The notes under the pieces are model-generated. The model saw only the letters and a program-made list of their open reading frames with translations. It was not told the DNA's origin and did not search any database. Shown here in pieces: positions 33,601-47,300 of a stretch of 64,000 bases of DNA. The stretch's first letter is position 1. Each line of letters opens with the position of its first letter. Both the position numbers and the translations under genes were made by a program. This DNA is from Nemophila menziesii. Taxonomy: Eukaryota > Streptophyta > Magnoliopsida > Boraginales > Hydrophyllaceae. The DNA is taken from NCBI GenBank assembly GCA_029959085.1, contig JARWIR010000014.1, forward strand, positions 11,454,001 through 11,518,000, given 5' to 3'.

Positions 33601-36119
33601 GTTAAGGTTTTGTGTTTATGGTTTAGGGTATAACGTTAGAGACTTTAGAAATTAGGGTTGAATGTTACGGTTGGTAAAACCCTAACTGACCCAAAATACG
33701 ATATCCTAAAATTGAATATTAAAAACAACCTAAAAGTCAATAAAACACATCTCAACACGTAAAACAGATCATCTTAGATGGCGAAGTTATATGTCAGTTC
33801 CAGAAGGCCCGACGCAATCAAAAAACATATATTAAGTGCCCCATTCTGAGAAAGTATGCGAAAGTTAGCAGAAATCCTTCGGGGAACTTCAAAAACCTTA
33901 AAAACGGTTTGCAACGTGGTTGGATGATAGAAACAAGCCAAAATCTTCACGTTATTATCCTTTTCGTGGTTAGGGTTCAGTGACTAAGGTTATGTGATTA
34001 TGGTATAAGGATTAGTGTTTAGGGTTTGGGGTTTCTGGTTACGGTTTATTGTTAGAGTTTATGGTTAGTATTTAGGGCTTATGGTGATGGATTATGTGTA
34101 GGTTATAGGGTTAAGGTTTTGTGTTTATGGTTTAGGGTATAACGTTAGAGACTTTAGAAATTAGGGTTGAATGTTACGGTTGGTAAAACCCTAACTGACC
34201 CAAAATACGATATCCTAAAATAGCATATTAAAAACAACCTAAAAGTCAATAAAACACATCTCAACACGTAAAACAGATCATCTTAGATGGCTAAGCTATC
34301 TGTCGGTCCCAGAAGGCCCAACGCACTCAATAAACATATATTATGTGCCCCATTCTGAGAAAGTTTGCGAAAGTAGCAAAAATTCTTCGGGGAACTTCAA
34401 AAACCTTAAAAACGGTTTGCAAAGTGTTTGGATGATAGAAACAAGCCAAAATCTTCACGTTATTATCATTTCCATAGTTAGGGTTCACTGATTAAGGTTT
34501 TTGGATTAAGGTATAAGTTTTAGTGTTTAGGGTTTGGGGTTTCTGGTTACGGTTTATTGTTAGAGTTTATGGTTAGTATTTAGGCCTTATGGTGATTGAT
34601 TAGGTGTAGGTTATATGGTTAAGGTTTTGTGTTTATGGTTTAGGGTATAACGTTAGAGACTTTTGAAATTAGGGTTGAATGTTACGGTTGGTAAAACCCT
34701 AACTGACCCAAAATACGATATCCTAAAATTGAATATTAAAAACAACCTAAAAGTCAATAAAACACATCTCAACACGTAAAACAGATCATCTTAGATGGCG
34801 AAGTTATATGTCAGTTCCAGAAGGCCCGACGCACTCAAAAAACATATATTAAGTGCCCCATTCTGAGAAAGTATGCGAAAGTTAGCAGAAATCCTTCGGG
34901 GAACTTCAAAAACATTAAAAACGGTTTGCAACGTGTTTGGATGATAGAAACAAGCCAAAATCTTCACGTTATTATCCTTTCCGTGGTTAGGGTTCAGTGA
35001 CTAAGGTTATGTGATTATGGTATAAGGATTAGTGTTTAGGGTTTGGGGTTTCTGGTTACGGTTTATTGTTAGAGTTTATGGTTAGTATTTAGGGCTTATG
35101 GTGATGGATTATGTGTAGGTTATAGGGTTAAGGTTTTGTGTTTATGGTTTAGGGTATAACGTTAGAGACATTAGAAATTAGGGTTGAATGTTAAGGTTGG
35201 TAAAACCCTAACTGACCCAAAATACGATATCCTAAAATAGCATATTAAAAACAACCTAAAAGTCAATAAAACACATCTCAACACGTAAAACAGATCATCT
35301 TAGATGGCTAAGCTATCTGTCGGTCCCAGAAGGCCCAACGCACTCAATAAACATATATTATGTGCCCCATTCTGAGAAAGTATGCGAAAGTAGCAAAAAT
35401 TCTTCGGGGAACTTCAAAAACCTTAAAAACGGTTTGCAAAGTGTTTGGATGATAGAAACAAGCCAAAATCTTCACGTTATTATCATTTCCATAGTTAGGG
35501 TTCACTGATTAAGGTTTTTGGATTAAGGTATAAGTTTTAGTGTTTAGGGTTTGGGGTTTCTGGTTACGGTTTATTGTTATTGTTTATGGTTAGTATTTAG
35601 GCCTTATGGTGATGGATTAGGTGTAGGTTATATGGTTAAGGTTTTGTGTTTATGGTTTAGGGTATAACGTTAGAGACTTTTGAAATTAGGGTTGAATGTT
35701 ACGGTTGGTAAAACCCTAACTGACCCAAAATACGATATCCTAAAATTGAATATTAAAAACAACCTAAAAGTCAATAAAACACATCTCAACACGTAAAACA
35801 GATCATCTTAGATGGCGAAGTTATATGTCTGTTCCAGAAGGCCCAACGCACTCAAAAAACATATATTAAGTGCCCCATTCTGAAAAAGTATGCGAAAGTT
35901 AGCAGAAATCCTTCGGGGAACTTCAAAAACCTTAAAAACGGTTTGCAACGTGTTTGGATGATAGAAACAAGCCAAAATCTTCACGTTATTATCCTTTCCG
36001 TGGTTAGGGTTCAGTGACTAAGGTTATGTGATTATGGTATAAGGTTTAGTGTTTAGGGTTTGGGGTTTCTGGTTACGGTTTAATTTTAGAGTTTATGGTT
36101 CGTATTTAGGGCTTATGGT

Positions 36120-38265
36120 GATGGATTAGGTGTAGGTTATAGGGTTAAGGTTTTGTGTTTATGGTTTAGGGTATAACGTTAGAGACTTTAGAAATTAGGG
36201 TTGAATGTTACGGTTGGTAAAACCCTAACTGAGCCAAAATACGATATCCCAAAATAGAATATTAAAAACAACCTAAAAGTCAATAAAACACATCTCAACA
36301 CATAAAACAGATCATCTTAGATGGCTAAGCTATCTGTCGGTCCCAGAAGGCCCAACGCTCTCACAAAACATATATTATGTGCCCCATTCTGAGAAAGTAT
36401 GCGAAAGTAGCAAAAATTCTTCGGGGAACTTCAAAAACCTTAAAAACGGTTTGCAAAGTGTTTGGATGATAGAAACAAGCCAAAATCTTCACATTATTAT
36501 CATTTCCATAGTTAGGGTTCACTGATTAAGGTTTTTGGACAAGGGTATAAGGTTTAGTGTTTAGGGTTTGGGGTTTCTGGTTACGGTTTATTGTTAGAGT
36601 TTATGGTTAGTATTTAGGCCTTATGGTGATGGATTAGGTGTTGGTTATATGGTTAAGGTTTTGTGTTTATGGTTTAGGGTATAACGTTAGAGACTTTAGA
36701 AATTAGGGTTGAATGTTACGGTTGGTAAAACCCTAACTGACCCAAAATACGATATCCTAAAATAGAATATTAAAAACAACCTAAAATTCAATAAAACACA
36801 TCTCAACACGTAAAACAGATCATCTTAGATGGCGAAGTTATATGTCAGTGCCAGAAGGCCCGACGCACTCAAGAAACGTAAATTATGTGCCCCATTGTGA
36901 AAAAGTATGCGAAAGTTAGCAGAAATCCTTCGGGGAACTTTAAAAACCTTAAAAACGGTTTGCAACGTGTTTGGCTGATAGAAACAAGCTAAAATCTTCA
37001 CGTTATTATCCTTTCCGTGGTTAGGGTTCAGTGACTAAGGTTATGTGATTATGGTATAAGGTTTAGTGTTTAGGGTTTGGGGTTTCTGGTTACGGTTTAT
37101 TGTTAGAGTTTATGGTTAGAATTTAGGCCTTATGGTGATGGATTAGGTGTAGGTTATAGGGTTAAGGTTTTGTGTTTATGGTTTAGGGTATAACGTTAGA
37201 GACTTTAGAAATTAGGGTTGAATGTTACGGTTGGTAAAACCCTAACTGAGCCAAAATACGATATCCCAAAATAGAATATTAAAAACAACCTAAAAGTCAA
37301 TAAAACACATCTCAACACATAAAACAGATCATCTTAGATGGCTAAGCTATCTGTCGGTCCCAGAAGGCCCAACGCTCTCACAAAACATATATTATGTGCC
37401 CCATTCTGAGAAAGTATGCGAAAGTAGCAAAAATTCTTCGGGGAACTTCAAAAACCTTAAAAACGGTTTGCAAAGTGTTTGGATGATAGAAACAAGCCAA
37501 AATCTTCACATTATTATCATTTCCATAGTTAGGGTTCACTGATTAAGGTTTTTGGACAAGGGTATAAGGTTTAGTGTTTAGGGTTTGGGGTTTCTGGTTA
37601 CGGTTTATTGTTAGAGTTTATGGTTAGTATTTAGGCCTTATGGTGATGGATTAGGTGTTGGTTATATGGTTAAGGTTTTGTGTTTATGGTTTAGGGTATA
37701 ACGTTAGAGACTTTAGAAATTAGGGTTGAATGTTACGGTTGGTAAAACCCTAACTGACCCAAAATACGATATCCTAAAATAGAATATTAAAAACAACCTA
37801 AAATTCAATAAAACACATCTCAACACGTAAAACAGATCATCTTAGATGGCGAAGTTATATGTCAGTGCCAGAAGGCCCGACGCACTCAAGAAACGTAAAT
37901 TATGTGCCCCATTGTGAAAAAGTATGCGAAAGTTAGCAGAAATCCTTCGGGGAACTTTAAAAACCTTAAAAACGGTTTGCAACGTGTTTGGCTGATAGAA
38001 ACAAGCTAAAATCTTCACGTTATTATCCTTTCCGTGGTTAGGGTTCAGTGACTAAGGTTATGTGATTATGGTATAAGGTTTAGTGTTTAGGGTTTGGGGT
38101 TTCTGGTTACGGTTTATTGTTAGAGTTTATGGTTAGAATTTAGGCCTTATGGTGATGGATTAGGTGTAGGTTATAGGGTTAAGGTTTTGTGTTTATGGTT
38201 TAGGGTATAACGTTAGAGACTTTAGAAATTAGGGTTGAATGTTACGGTTGGTAAAACCCTAACTG
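36120..38265 (+). repeat. Near-exact 1017-bp tandem duplication
   Basis: Rare variants sit 1017 bp apart, such as tatgtcagtgccagaagg at 36841 and 37858, together with aagaaacgtaaattatg, aacgctctcac and gatatcccaaaatag. Outside this interval the neighbouring dimers lack that combination, so one dimer was copied recently. Confidence 0.85.
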
Positions 38266-39839
38266 ACCCAAAATACGATATCCTAAAATTGAATATTAAA
38301 AACAACCTAAAAGTCAATAAAACACATCTCAACACGTAAAACAGATCATCTTAGATGGCGAAGTTATATGTCTGTTCCAGAAGGCCCAACACACTCAAAA
38401 AACATATATTAAGTGCCCTATTCTAAGAAAGCATGCGAAAGTTAGCAGAAATCCTTCGGGGAACTTCAAAAACCTTAAATACGGTTTGCAACGTGTTTGG
38501 ATGATAGAAACAAGCCAAAATCTTCACGTTATTATCCTTTCCGTGGTTAGGGTTCAGTGACTAAGGTTATGTGATTATGGTATAAGGTTTAGTGTTTAGG
38601 GTTTGGGGTTTCTGGTTACGGTTTAATTTTAGAGTTTATGGTTTGTATTTAGGGCTTATGGTGATGGATTAGGTGTAGGTTATAGGGTTAAGGTTTTGTG
38701 TTTATGGTTTAGGGTATAACGTTAGAGACTTTAGAAATTAGGGTTGAATGTTATGGTTGGTAAAACCCTAACTGAGCCAAAATACGATATCCTAAAATAG
38801 AATATTAAAAACAACCTAAAAGTCAATAAAACACATCTCAACACGTAAAACAGATCATCTTAGATGGCGAAGCGATCTGTCGGTCCCAGAAGGCCCAACG
38901 CACTCAAAAAACATATATATTATGTGCCCCATTCTGAGAAAGTATGCGAAAGTAGCAAAAATTCTTCGGGGAACTTCAAAAACCTTAAAAACGGTTTGTA
39001 AAGTGTTTGGATGATAGAAACAAGCCAAAATCTTCACTTTATTATCATTTCCATAGTTAGGGTTCACTGATTAAGGTTTTTGGATTAGGGTATAAGGTTT
39101 AGTGTTTAGGGTTTGGGGTTTCTGGTTACGGTTTATTGTTAGAGTTTATGGTTAGTATTTAGGCCTTATGGTGATGGATTAGGTGTAGGTTATATGGTTA
39201 AGGTTTTGTGTTTATGGTTTAGGGTATAACGTTAGAGACTTTAGAAATTAGGGTTGAATGTTACGGTTGGTAAAACCCTAACTGACCCAAAATACGATAT
39301 CCTAAAATTGAATATTAAAAACAACCTAAAAGTCAATAAAACACATCTCAACACGTAAAACAAATCATCTTAGATGGCGAAGTTATATGTCTGTTCCAGA
39401 AGGCCCAACGCACTCAAAAAACATATATTAAGTGCCCCATTCTGAGAAAGTATGCGAAAGTTAGCAGAAATCCTTCGGGGTACTTCAAAAACCTTAAAAA
39501 CGGTTTGCAACGTGTTTGGATGATAGAAACAAGCCAAAATCTTCACGTTATTATCCTTTCCGTGGTTAGGGTTCAGTGACTAAGGTTTTTGGATTATGGT
39601 ATAAGGTTTAGTGTTTAGGGTTTGGGGTTTCTGGTTACGGTTTATTGTTAGAGTTTATGGTTAGTATTTAGAGCTTATGGTGATGGATTAGGTGTAGGTT
39701 ATAGGGTTAAGGTTTTGTGTTTATGGTTTAGGGTATAACGTTAGATACTTTAGAAATTAGGGTTGAATGTTATGGTTGGTAAAACCCTAACTGATCCAAA
39801 ATACGATATCCTAAAATAGAATATTAAAAACAACCAAAA

Positions 39840-42800
39840 AGTCAATAAAACACATCTCAACACGTAAAACAGATCATCTTAGATGGCGAAGCGATCTGTC
39901 GGTCCCAGAAGGCCCAACGCACTTAAAAAACATATATTATGTTCCCCATTCTGAGAAAGTAAGCGAAAGTAGCAAAAATTATTCGGGGAACTTCAAAAAC
40001 CTTAAAAACGGTTTGCAAAGTGTTTGGATGATAGAAACAAGCCAATATCTTCACGTTATTATCATTTCCATAGTAAGGGTTCACTGATTAAGGTTTTTGG
40101 ATTAGGGTATAAGGTTTAGTGTTAAGGGTTTGGGGTTTCTGGTTACGGTTTATTGTTAGAGTTTATGGTTAGTATTTAGGCCTTGGTGATGGATTAGGTG
40201 TAGGTTATATGGTTAAGGTTTTGTGTTTATGGTTTAGGGTATAACGTTAGAGACTTTAGAAATTAGGGTTGAATGTTACGGTTGGTAAAACCCTAACTGG
40301 CCCAAATACGATATCCTAAAATAGAATATTAAAAACAACCTAAAATTCAATAAAATACATCTCAACACGTAAAACAGATCATCTTAGATGGCGAAGTTAT
40401 ATGTCTGTTCCAGAAGGCCCAACACACTCAAAAAACATATATTAAGTGCCCTATTCTAAGAAAGTATGCGAAAGTTAGCAGAAATCCTTCGGGGTACTTC
40501 AAAAACCTTAAAAACGGTTTGCAACGTGTTTGGATGATAGAAACAAGCCCAAATCTTCACGTTATTATCCTTTCAGTGGTTAGGGTTCAGTGACTAAGGT
40601 TATGTGATTATGGTATAAGGTTTAGTGTTTAGGGTTTGGGGTTTATGGTTACGGTTTATTGTTAGAGTTTATGGTTAGTATTTATAGCTTATGGTGATGG
40701 ATTAGGTGTAGGTTATAGGGTAAGGTTTTGTGTTTATGGTTTAGGGTATAACGTTAGATACTTTAGAAATTAGGGTTGAATGTTATGGTTGGTAAAACCC
40801 TAACTGAGCCAAAATACGATATTCTAAAATAGAATATTAAAAACAACCAAAAAGTCAATAAAACACATCTCAACACGTAAAACAGATCATCTTAGATGGC
40901 GAAGCGATCTATCGGTCCCAGAAGGCCCAACGCACTTAAAAAACATATATTATGTGCCCCATTCTGAGAAAGTATGCGAAAGTAGCAAAAATTCTTCGGG
41001 GAACTTCAAAAACCTTAAAAACGGTTTGCAAAGTGTTTGGATGATAGAAACAAGCCAAAATCTTCACTTTATTATCCTTTCCGTGGTTAGGGTTCAGTGA
41101 CTAAGGTTATGTGATTATGGTATAAGGTTTAGGGTTTAGGGTTTGGGGTTTCTGGTTACGGTTTATTGTTAGAGTTTATGGTTAGTATTTAGGGCTTATG
41201 GTGATGGATAAGGTGTAGGTTATAGGGTTAAGGTTTTGTGTTTATGGTTTAGGGTATAACGTTAGAGACTTTAGAAATTAGGGTTGAATGTTACGGTTGG
41301 TAAAACCCTAACTGACCCAAAATACGATATCCTAAAATAGAATATTAAAAACAATCTAAAAGTCAATAAAACACATCTCAACACGTAAAACATATCATCT
41401 TAGATGGTTAAGCTATCTGTCGGTCCCAGAAGGCCCAACGCACTCAAAAAACATATATTATGTGCCCCATTCTGAGAAAGTATGCGAAAGTAGCATAAAT
41501 TCTTCGGGGAACTTCAAAAACCTTTAAAACGGTTTGCAAAGTGTTTGGATGATAGAAACAAGCCAAAATCTTCACGTAATTATCATTTCCATAGTTAGGG
41601 TTCACTGATTAAGGTTGTTGGATTATGGTATAAGGTTTAGTGTTTAGGGTTTGGTGCTTCTAGTTACGGTTTATTGTTAGAGTTTATGGTTAGTATTTAG
41701 GCCTTATGGTGATGGATTAGGTGTAGGTTATATGGTTAAGGTTTTGTTTTTATGGTTTAGGGTATAACGTTAGAGACTTTAGAAATTAGGGTTGAATGTT
41801 ACGGTTGGTAAAACCCTAACTGACCCAAAATACGATATCCTAAAATTGAATATTAAAAACAACATAAAAGTCAATAAAACACATCTCAACACGTAAAACA
41901 GATCATCTTAGATGGCGAAGTTATATGTCTGTTCCAAAAGGCCCAACGCACTCAAAAAACATATATTAAGTGCCCCATTCTGAAAAAGTATGCGAAAGTT
42001 AGCTGAAATCCTTCGGGGTACTTCAAAAACCTTAAAAACGGTTTGCAACGTGTTTGGATGATAGAAACAAGCCAAAATCTTCACTTTATTATCCTTTCCG
42101 TGGTTAGGGTTCAGTGACTAAGGTTATGTGATTATGGTATAAGGTTTAGGGTTTAGGGTTTGGGGTTTCTGGTTACGGTTTATTGTTAGAGTTTATGGTT
42201 AGTATTTAGGGCTTATGGTGATGGATAAGGTGTAGGTTATAGGGTTAAGGTTTTGTGTTTATGGTTTAGGGTATAACGTTAGATACTTTAGAAATTAGGG
42301 TTGAATGTTATGGTTGGTAAAACCCTAACTGAGCCAAAATACGATATCCTAAAATAGAATATTAAAAACAACCAAAAAGTCAATAAAACACATCTCAACA
42401 CGTAAAACAGATCATCTTAGATGGCGAAGTGATCTGTCGGTCCCAGAAGGCCCAACGCACTTAAAAAACATATATTATGTGCCCCATTCTGAGAAAGTAT
42501 GCGAAAGTAGCAAAAATTATTCGGGGAACTTCAAAAACCTTAAAAACGGTTTGCAAAGTGTTTGGATGATAGAAACAAGCCAATATCTTCACGTTATTAT
42601 CATTTCCATAGTAAGGGTTCACTGATTAAGGTTTTTGGATTAGGGTATAAGGTTTAGTGTTAAGGGTTTGGGGTTTCTGGTTACGGTTTATTGTTAGAGT
42701 TTATGGTTAGTATTTAGGCCTTGGTGATGGATTAGGTGTAGGTTATATGGTTAAGGTTTTGTGTTTATGGTTTAGGGTATAACGTTAGAGACTTTAGAAA

Positions 42801-44360
42801 TTAGGGTTGAATGTTACGGTTGGTAAAACCCTAACTGGCCCAAAATACGATATCCTAAAATAGAATATTAAAAACAACCTAAAATTCAATAAAATACATC
42901 TCAACACGTAAAACAGATCATCTTAGATGGCGAAGTTATATGTCTGTTCCAGAAGGCCCAACACACTCAAAAAACATATATTAAGTGCCCTATTCTAAGA
43001 AAGTATGCGAAAGTTAGCAGAAATCCTTCGGGGTACTTCAAAAACCTTAAAAACGGTTTGCAACGTGTTTGGATGATAGAAACAAGCCCAAATCTTCACG
43101 TTATTATCCTTTCCGTGGTTAGGGTTCAGTGACTAAGGTTATGTGATTATGGTATAAGGTTTAGTGTTTAGGGTTTGGGGTTTCTGGTTACGGTTTATTG
43201 TTAGAGTTTATGGTTAGTATTTAGAGCTTATGGTGATGGATTAGGTGTAGGTTATAGGGTTAAGGTTTTGTGTTTATGGTTTAGGGTATAACGTTAGATA
43301 CTTTAGAAATTAGGGTTGAATGTTATGGTTGGTAAAACCCTAACTGAGCCAAAATACGATATCCTAAAATAGAATATTAAAAACAACCAAAAAGTCAATA
43401 AAACACATCTCAACACGTAAAACAGATCATCTTAGATGGCGAAGTGATCTGTCGGTCCCAGAAGGCCCAACGCACTTAAAAAACATATATTATGTGCCCC
43501 ATTCTGAGAAAGTATGCGAAAGTAGCAAAAATTATTCGGGGAACTTCAAAAACCTTAAAAACGGTTTGCAAAGTGTTTGGATGATAGAAACAAGCCAATA
43601 TCTTCACGTTATTATCATTTCCATAGTAAGGGTTCACTGATTAAGGTTTTTGGATTAGGGTATAAGGTTTAGTGTTAAGGGTTTGGGGTTTCTGGTTACG
43701 GTTTATTGTTAGAGTTTATGGTTAGTATTTAGGCCTTGGTGATGGATTAGGTGTAGGTTATATGGTTAAGGTTTTGTGTTTATGGTTTAGGGTATAACGT
43801 TAGAGACTTTAGAAATTAGGGTTGAATGTTACGGTTGGTAAAACCCTAACTGGCCCAAAATACGATATCCTAAAATAGAATATTAAAAACAACCTAAAAT
43901 TCAATAAAATACATCTCAACACGTAAAACAGATCATCTTAGATGGCGAAGTTATATGTCTGTTCCAGAAGGCCCAACACACTCAAAAAACATATATTAAG
44001 TGCCCTATTCTAAGAAAGTATGCGAAAGTTAGCAGAAATCCTTCGGGGTACTTCAAAAACCTTAAAAACGGTTTGCAACGTGTTTGGATGATAGAAACAA
44101 ACCCAAATCTTCACGTTATTATCCTTTCCGTGGTTAGGGTTCAGTGACTAAGGTTATGTGATTATGGTATAAGGTTTAGTGTTTAGGGTTTGGGGTTTCT
44201 GGTTACGGTTTATTGTTAGAGTTTATGGTTAGTATTTAGAGCTTATGGTGATGGATTAGGTGTAGGTTATAGGGTTAAGGTTTTGTGTTTATGGTTTAGG
44301 GTATAACGTTAGAGACTTTAGAAATTAGGGTTGAATGTTACGGTTGGTAAAACCCTAACT
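39840..44360 (+). repeat. Dimer sub-family with cacttaaaaaa and ggccttggtgatgg variants
   Basis: The word gcacttaaaaaac recurs near 39917, 40932, 42466 and 43481. A 2-bp deletion giving ggccttggtgatgg lies at ~40179, 42717 and 43732. The last two dimers of this sub-family (from ~42.4 kb) are almost identical at ~1015-bp spacing. The same 2-bp deletion also appears in the next block at ~46199 and ~47688, linking the two. Confidence 0.75.
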
Positions 44361-47300
44361 GACCCAAAAAAGTCAATAAAATACATCTCAACACATAAAA
44401 CAGATCATCTTAGATGGTTAAGCTATCTGTCGGCCCCAGAAGGCCCAACGCACTCAAAAAACATATATTATGTGCCCCATTCTGAGAAAGTATGCGAAAG
44501 TTACCAAAAATCCTTCGGAGAACTTAAAAAACCTTAAAAACGGTTTGCAACGTGTTTGGATGATAGAAACAAGCCAAAATCTTCACGTTATTATCCTTTC
44601 CATGGTTAGGGTTCAGTGATTAAGGTTATGTGATTATGGTATAAGGTTTAGTGTTTAGGGTTTGGGGTTTCTGGTTACGGTTTATTGTTAGAGTTTATGG
44701 TTAGTATTTAGGGCTTATGGTGATGGATTAGGTGTAGGTTATAGGGTTAAGGTTTTGTGTTTATGGTTTAGGGTATAACGTTAGAGACTTTAGAAATTAG
44801 GGTTGAATGTTACGGTTGGTAAAACCCTAACTGACCCAAAATACGATATCCTAAAATAGAATATTAAAAACAATCTAAAATTCAATAAAACACATCTCAA
44901 CACGTAAAACAGATCATCTTAGATGGTTAAGCTATCTGTCGGTCCCAGAAGGCCCAACGCACTCAAAAAACATATATTATGTGCCCCATTCTGAGAAAGT
45001 ATGCGAAAGTAGCAAAAATTCTTCGGGGAACTTCAAAAACCTTAAAAACGGTTTGCAAAGTGTTTGGATGATAGAAACAAGCCAAAATCTTCACGTTATT
45101 ATCATTTCCATAGTTAGGGTTCACTGATTAAGGTTTTTGGATTAGGGTATAAGGTTTAGTGTTTAGGGTTTGGGGTTTCTAGTTAGGGTTAATTGTTAGA
45201 GTTTATGGTTAGTATTTAGGCCTTATGGTGATGGATTAGGTGTAGGTTATATGGTTAAGGTTTTGTGTTTATGGTTTAGGGTATAACGTTAGAGACTTTA
45301 GAAATTAGGGTTGAATGTTACGGTTGGTAAAACCCTAACTGGCCCAAAATACGATATCCTAAAATAAAATATTAAAAACAACCTAAAATTCAATAAAATA
45401 CATCTCAACACGTAAAACAGATCATCTTAGATGGCGAAGTTATATGTCAGTTCCAGAAGGCCCGACGCAATCAAAAAACATATATTATGTGCCCCATTCT
45501 GAGAAAGTATGCGAAAGTTAGCAGAAATCCTTCGGGGAACTTCAAAAACCTTAAAAACGGTTTGCAACGTATTTGGATGATAGAAACAAGCCAAAATCGA
45601 CACGTTATTATCCTTTCCAGGGTTAGGGTTCAGTGACTAAGGTTATGTGATTATGGTATAAGGTTTAGTGTTTAGGGTTTGGGGTTTCTGGTTACGGTTT
45701 ATTGTTAGAGTTTATGGTTAGTATTTAGGGCTTATGGTGATGGATTAGGTGTAGGTTATAGGGTTAAGGTTTTGTGTTTATGGTTTAGGGTATAACGTTA
45801 GAGACTTTAGAAATTAGGGTTGAATGTTACGGTTGGTTAAACCCTAACTGACCCAAAAAAGTCAATAAAACACATCTCAACACGTAAAACAGATCATCTT
45901 AGATGGTTAAGCTATCTGTCGGTCCCAGAAGGCCCAACGCACTCAAAAAACATATATTATGTGCCCCATTCTGAGAAAGTATGCGAAAGTAGCAAAAATT
46001 CTTCGGGGAACTTCAAAAACCTTAAAAACGGTTTGCAAAGTGTTTGGATGATAGAAACAAGCCAATATCTTCACGTTATTATCATTTCCATAGTAAGGGT
46101 TCACTGATTAAGGTTTTTGGATTAGGGTATAAGGTTTAGTGTTAAGGGTTTGGGGTTTCTGGTTACGGTTTATTGTTAGAGTTTATGGTTAGTATTTAGG
46201 CCTTGGTGATGGATTAGGTGTAGGTTATATGGTTAAGATTTTGTGTTTATTGTTTAGGGTGTAACGTTAGAGACTTTAGAAATTAGGGTTGAATGTTACG
46301 GTTGTTAAAACCCTAACTGGCCCAAAATACGATATCCTAAAATAGAATATTAAAAACAACCTAAAATTCAATAAAATACATCTCAACACGTAAAACAGAT
46401 CATCTTAGATGGCGAAGTTATATGTCAGTTCCAGAAGGCCCGACGCACTCAAAAAACATATATTGTGTGCCCCATTCTGAGAAAGTATGCGAAAGTTAGC
46501 AGAAATCCTTCGGGGAACTTCAAAAACCTTAAAAACGGTTTGCAACGTGTTTGGATGATAGAAACAAGCCAAAATCTTCACGTTATTATCCTTTCCATGG
46601 TTAGGGTTCAGTGATTAAGGTTTTTGGATTAGGGTATAAGGTTTAGTGTTTAGGGTTTGGGGTTTTTGGTTACGGTTAATTGTTAGAGTTTATGGTTAGT
46701 ATTTAGGCCTTATGGTGATGGATTAGGTGTAGGTTATATGGTTAAGGTTTTGTGTTTATGGTTTAGGGTATAACGTTAGAGACTTTAGAAATTAGGGTTG
46801 AATGTTACGGTTGGTAAAACCCTAACTGGCCCAAAATACGATATCCTAAAATAGAATATTAAAAACAACCTAAAATTCAATAAAATACATCTCAACACGT
46901 AAAACAGATCATCTTAGATGGCGAAGTTATATGTCAGTTCCAGAAGGCCCGACGCAATCAAAAAACACATATATTATGTGCCCCATTCTGAGAAAGTATG
47001 CGAAAGTTAGCAGAAATCCTTCGGGGAACTTCAAAAACCTTAAAAACGGTTTGCAACGTATTTGGATGATAGAAACAAGCCAAAATCGACACGTTATTAT
47101 CCTTTCCATGGTTAGGGTCCAGTGACTAAGGTTATGTGATTATGGTATAAGGTTTAGTGTTTAGGGTTTGGGGTTTCTGGTTACGGTTTATTGTTAGAGT
47201 TTATGGTTAGTATTTAGGGCTTATGGTGATGGATTAGGTGTAGGTTATAGGGTTAAGGTTTTGTGTTTATGGTTTAGGGTATAACGTTAGAGACTTTAGA

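Larger units (their letters stand above)
27666..44360 (+). repeat. Dimeric higher-order repeat block, ~1017 bp
   Basis: Spacings alternate 508/509, and two monomer types alternate. One carries cctttccgtgg, cagtgactaagg and tttagggcttatgg. The other carries catttccatag, cactgattaagg and tttaggccttatgg. Longer periods are layered on top, for example ~3050 bp between shared variants at 31975 and 35025 (aaggattagtg) and between 33030 and 36080 (taattttagag). Confidence 0.85.
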
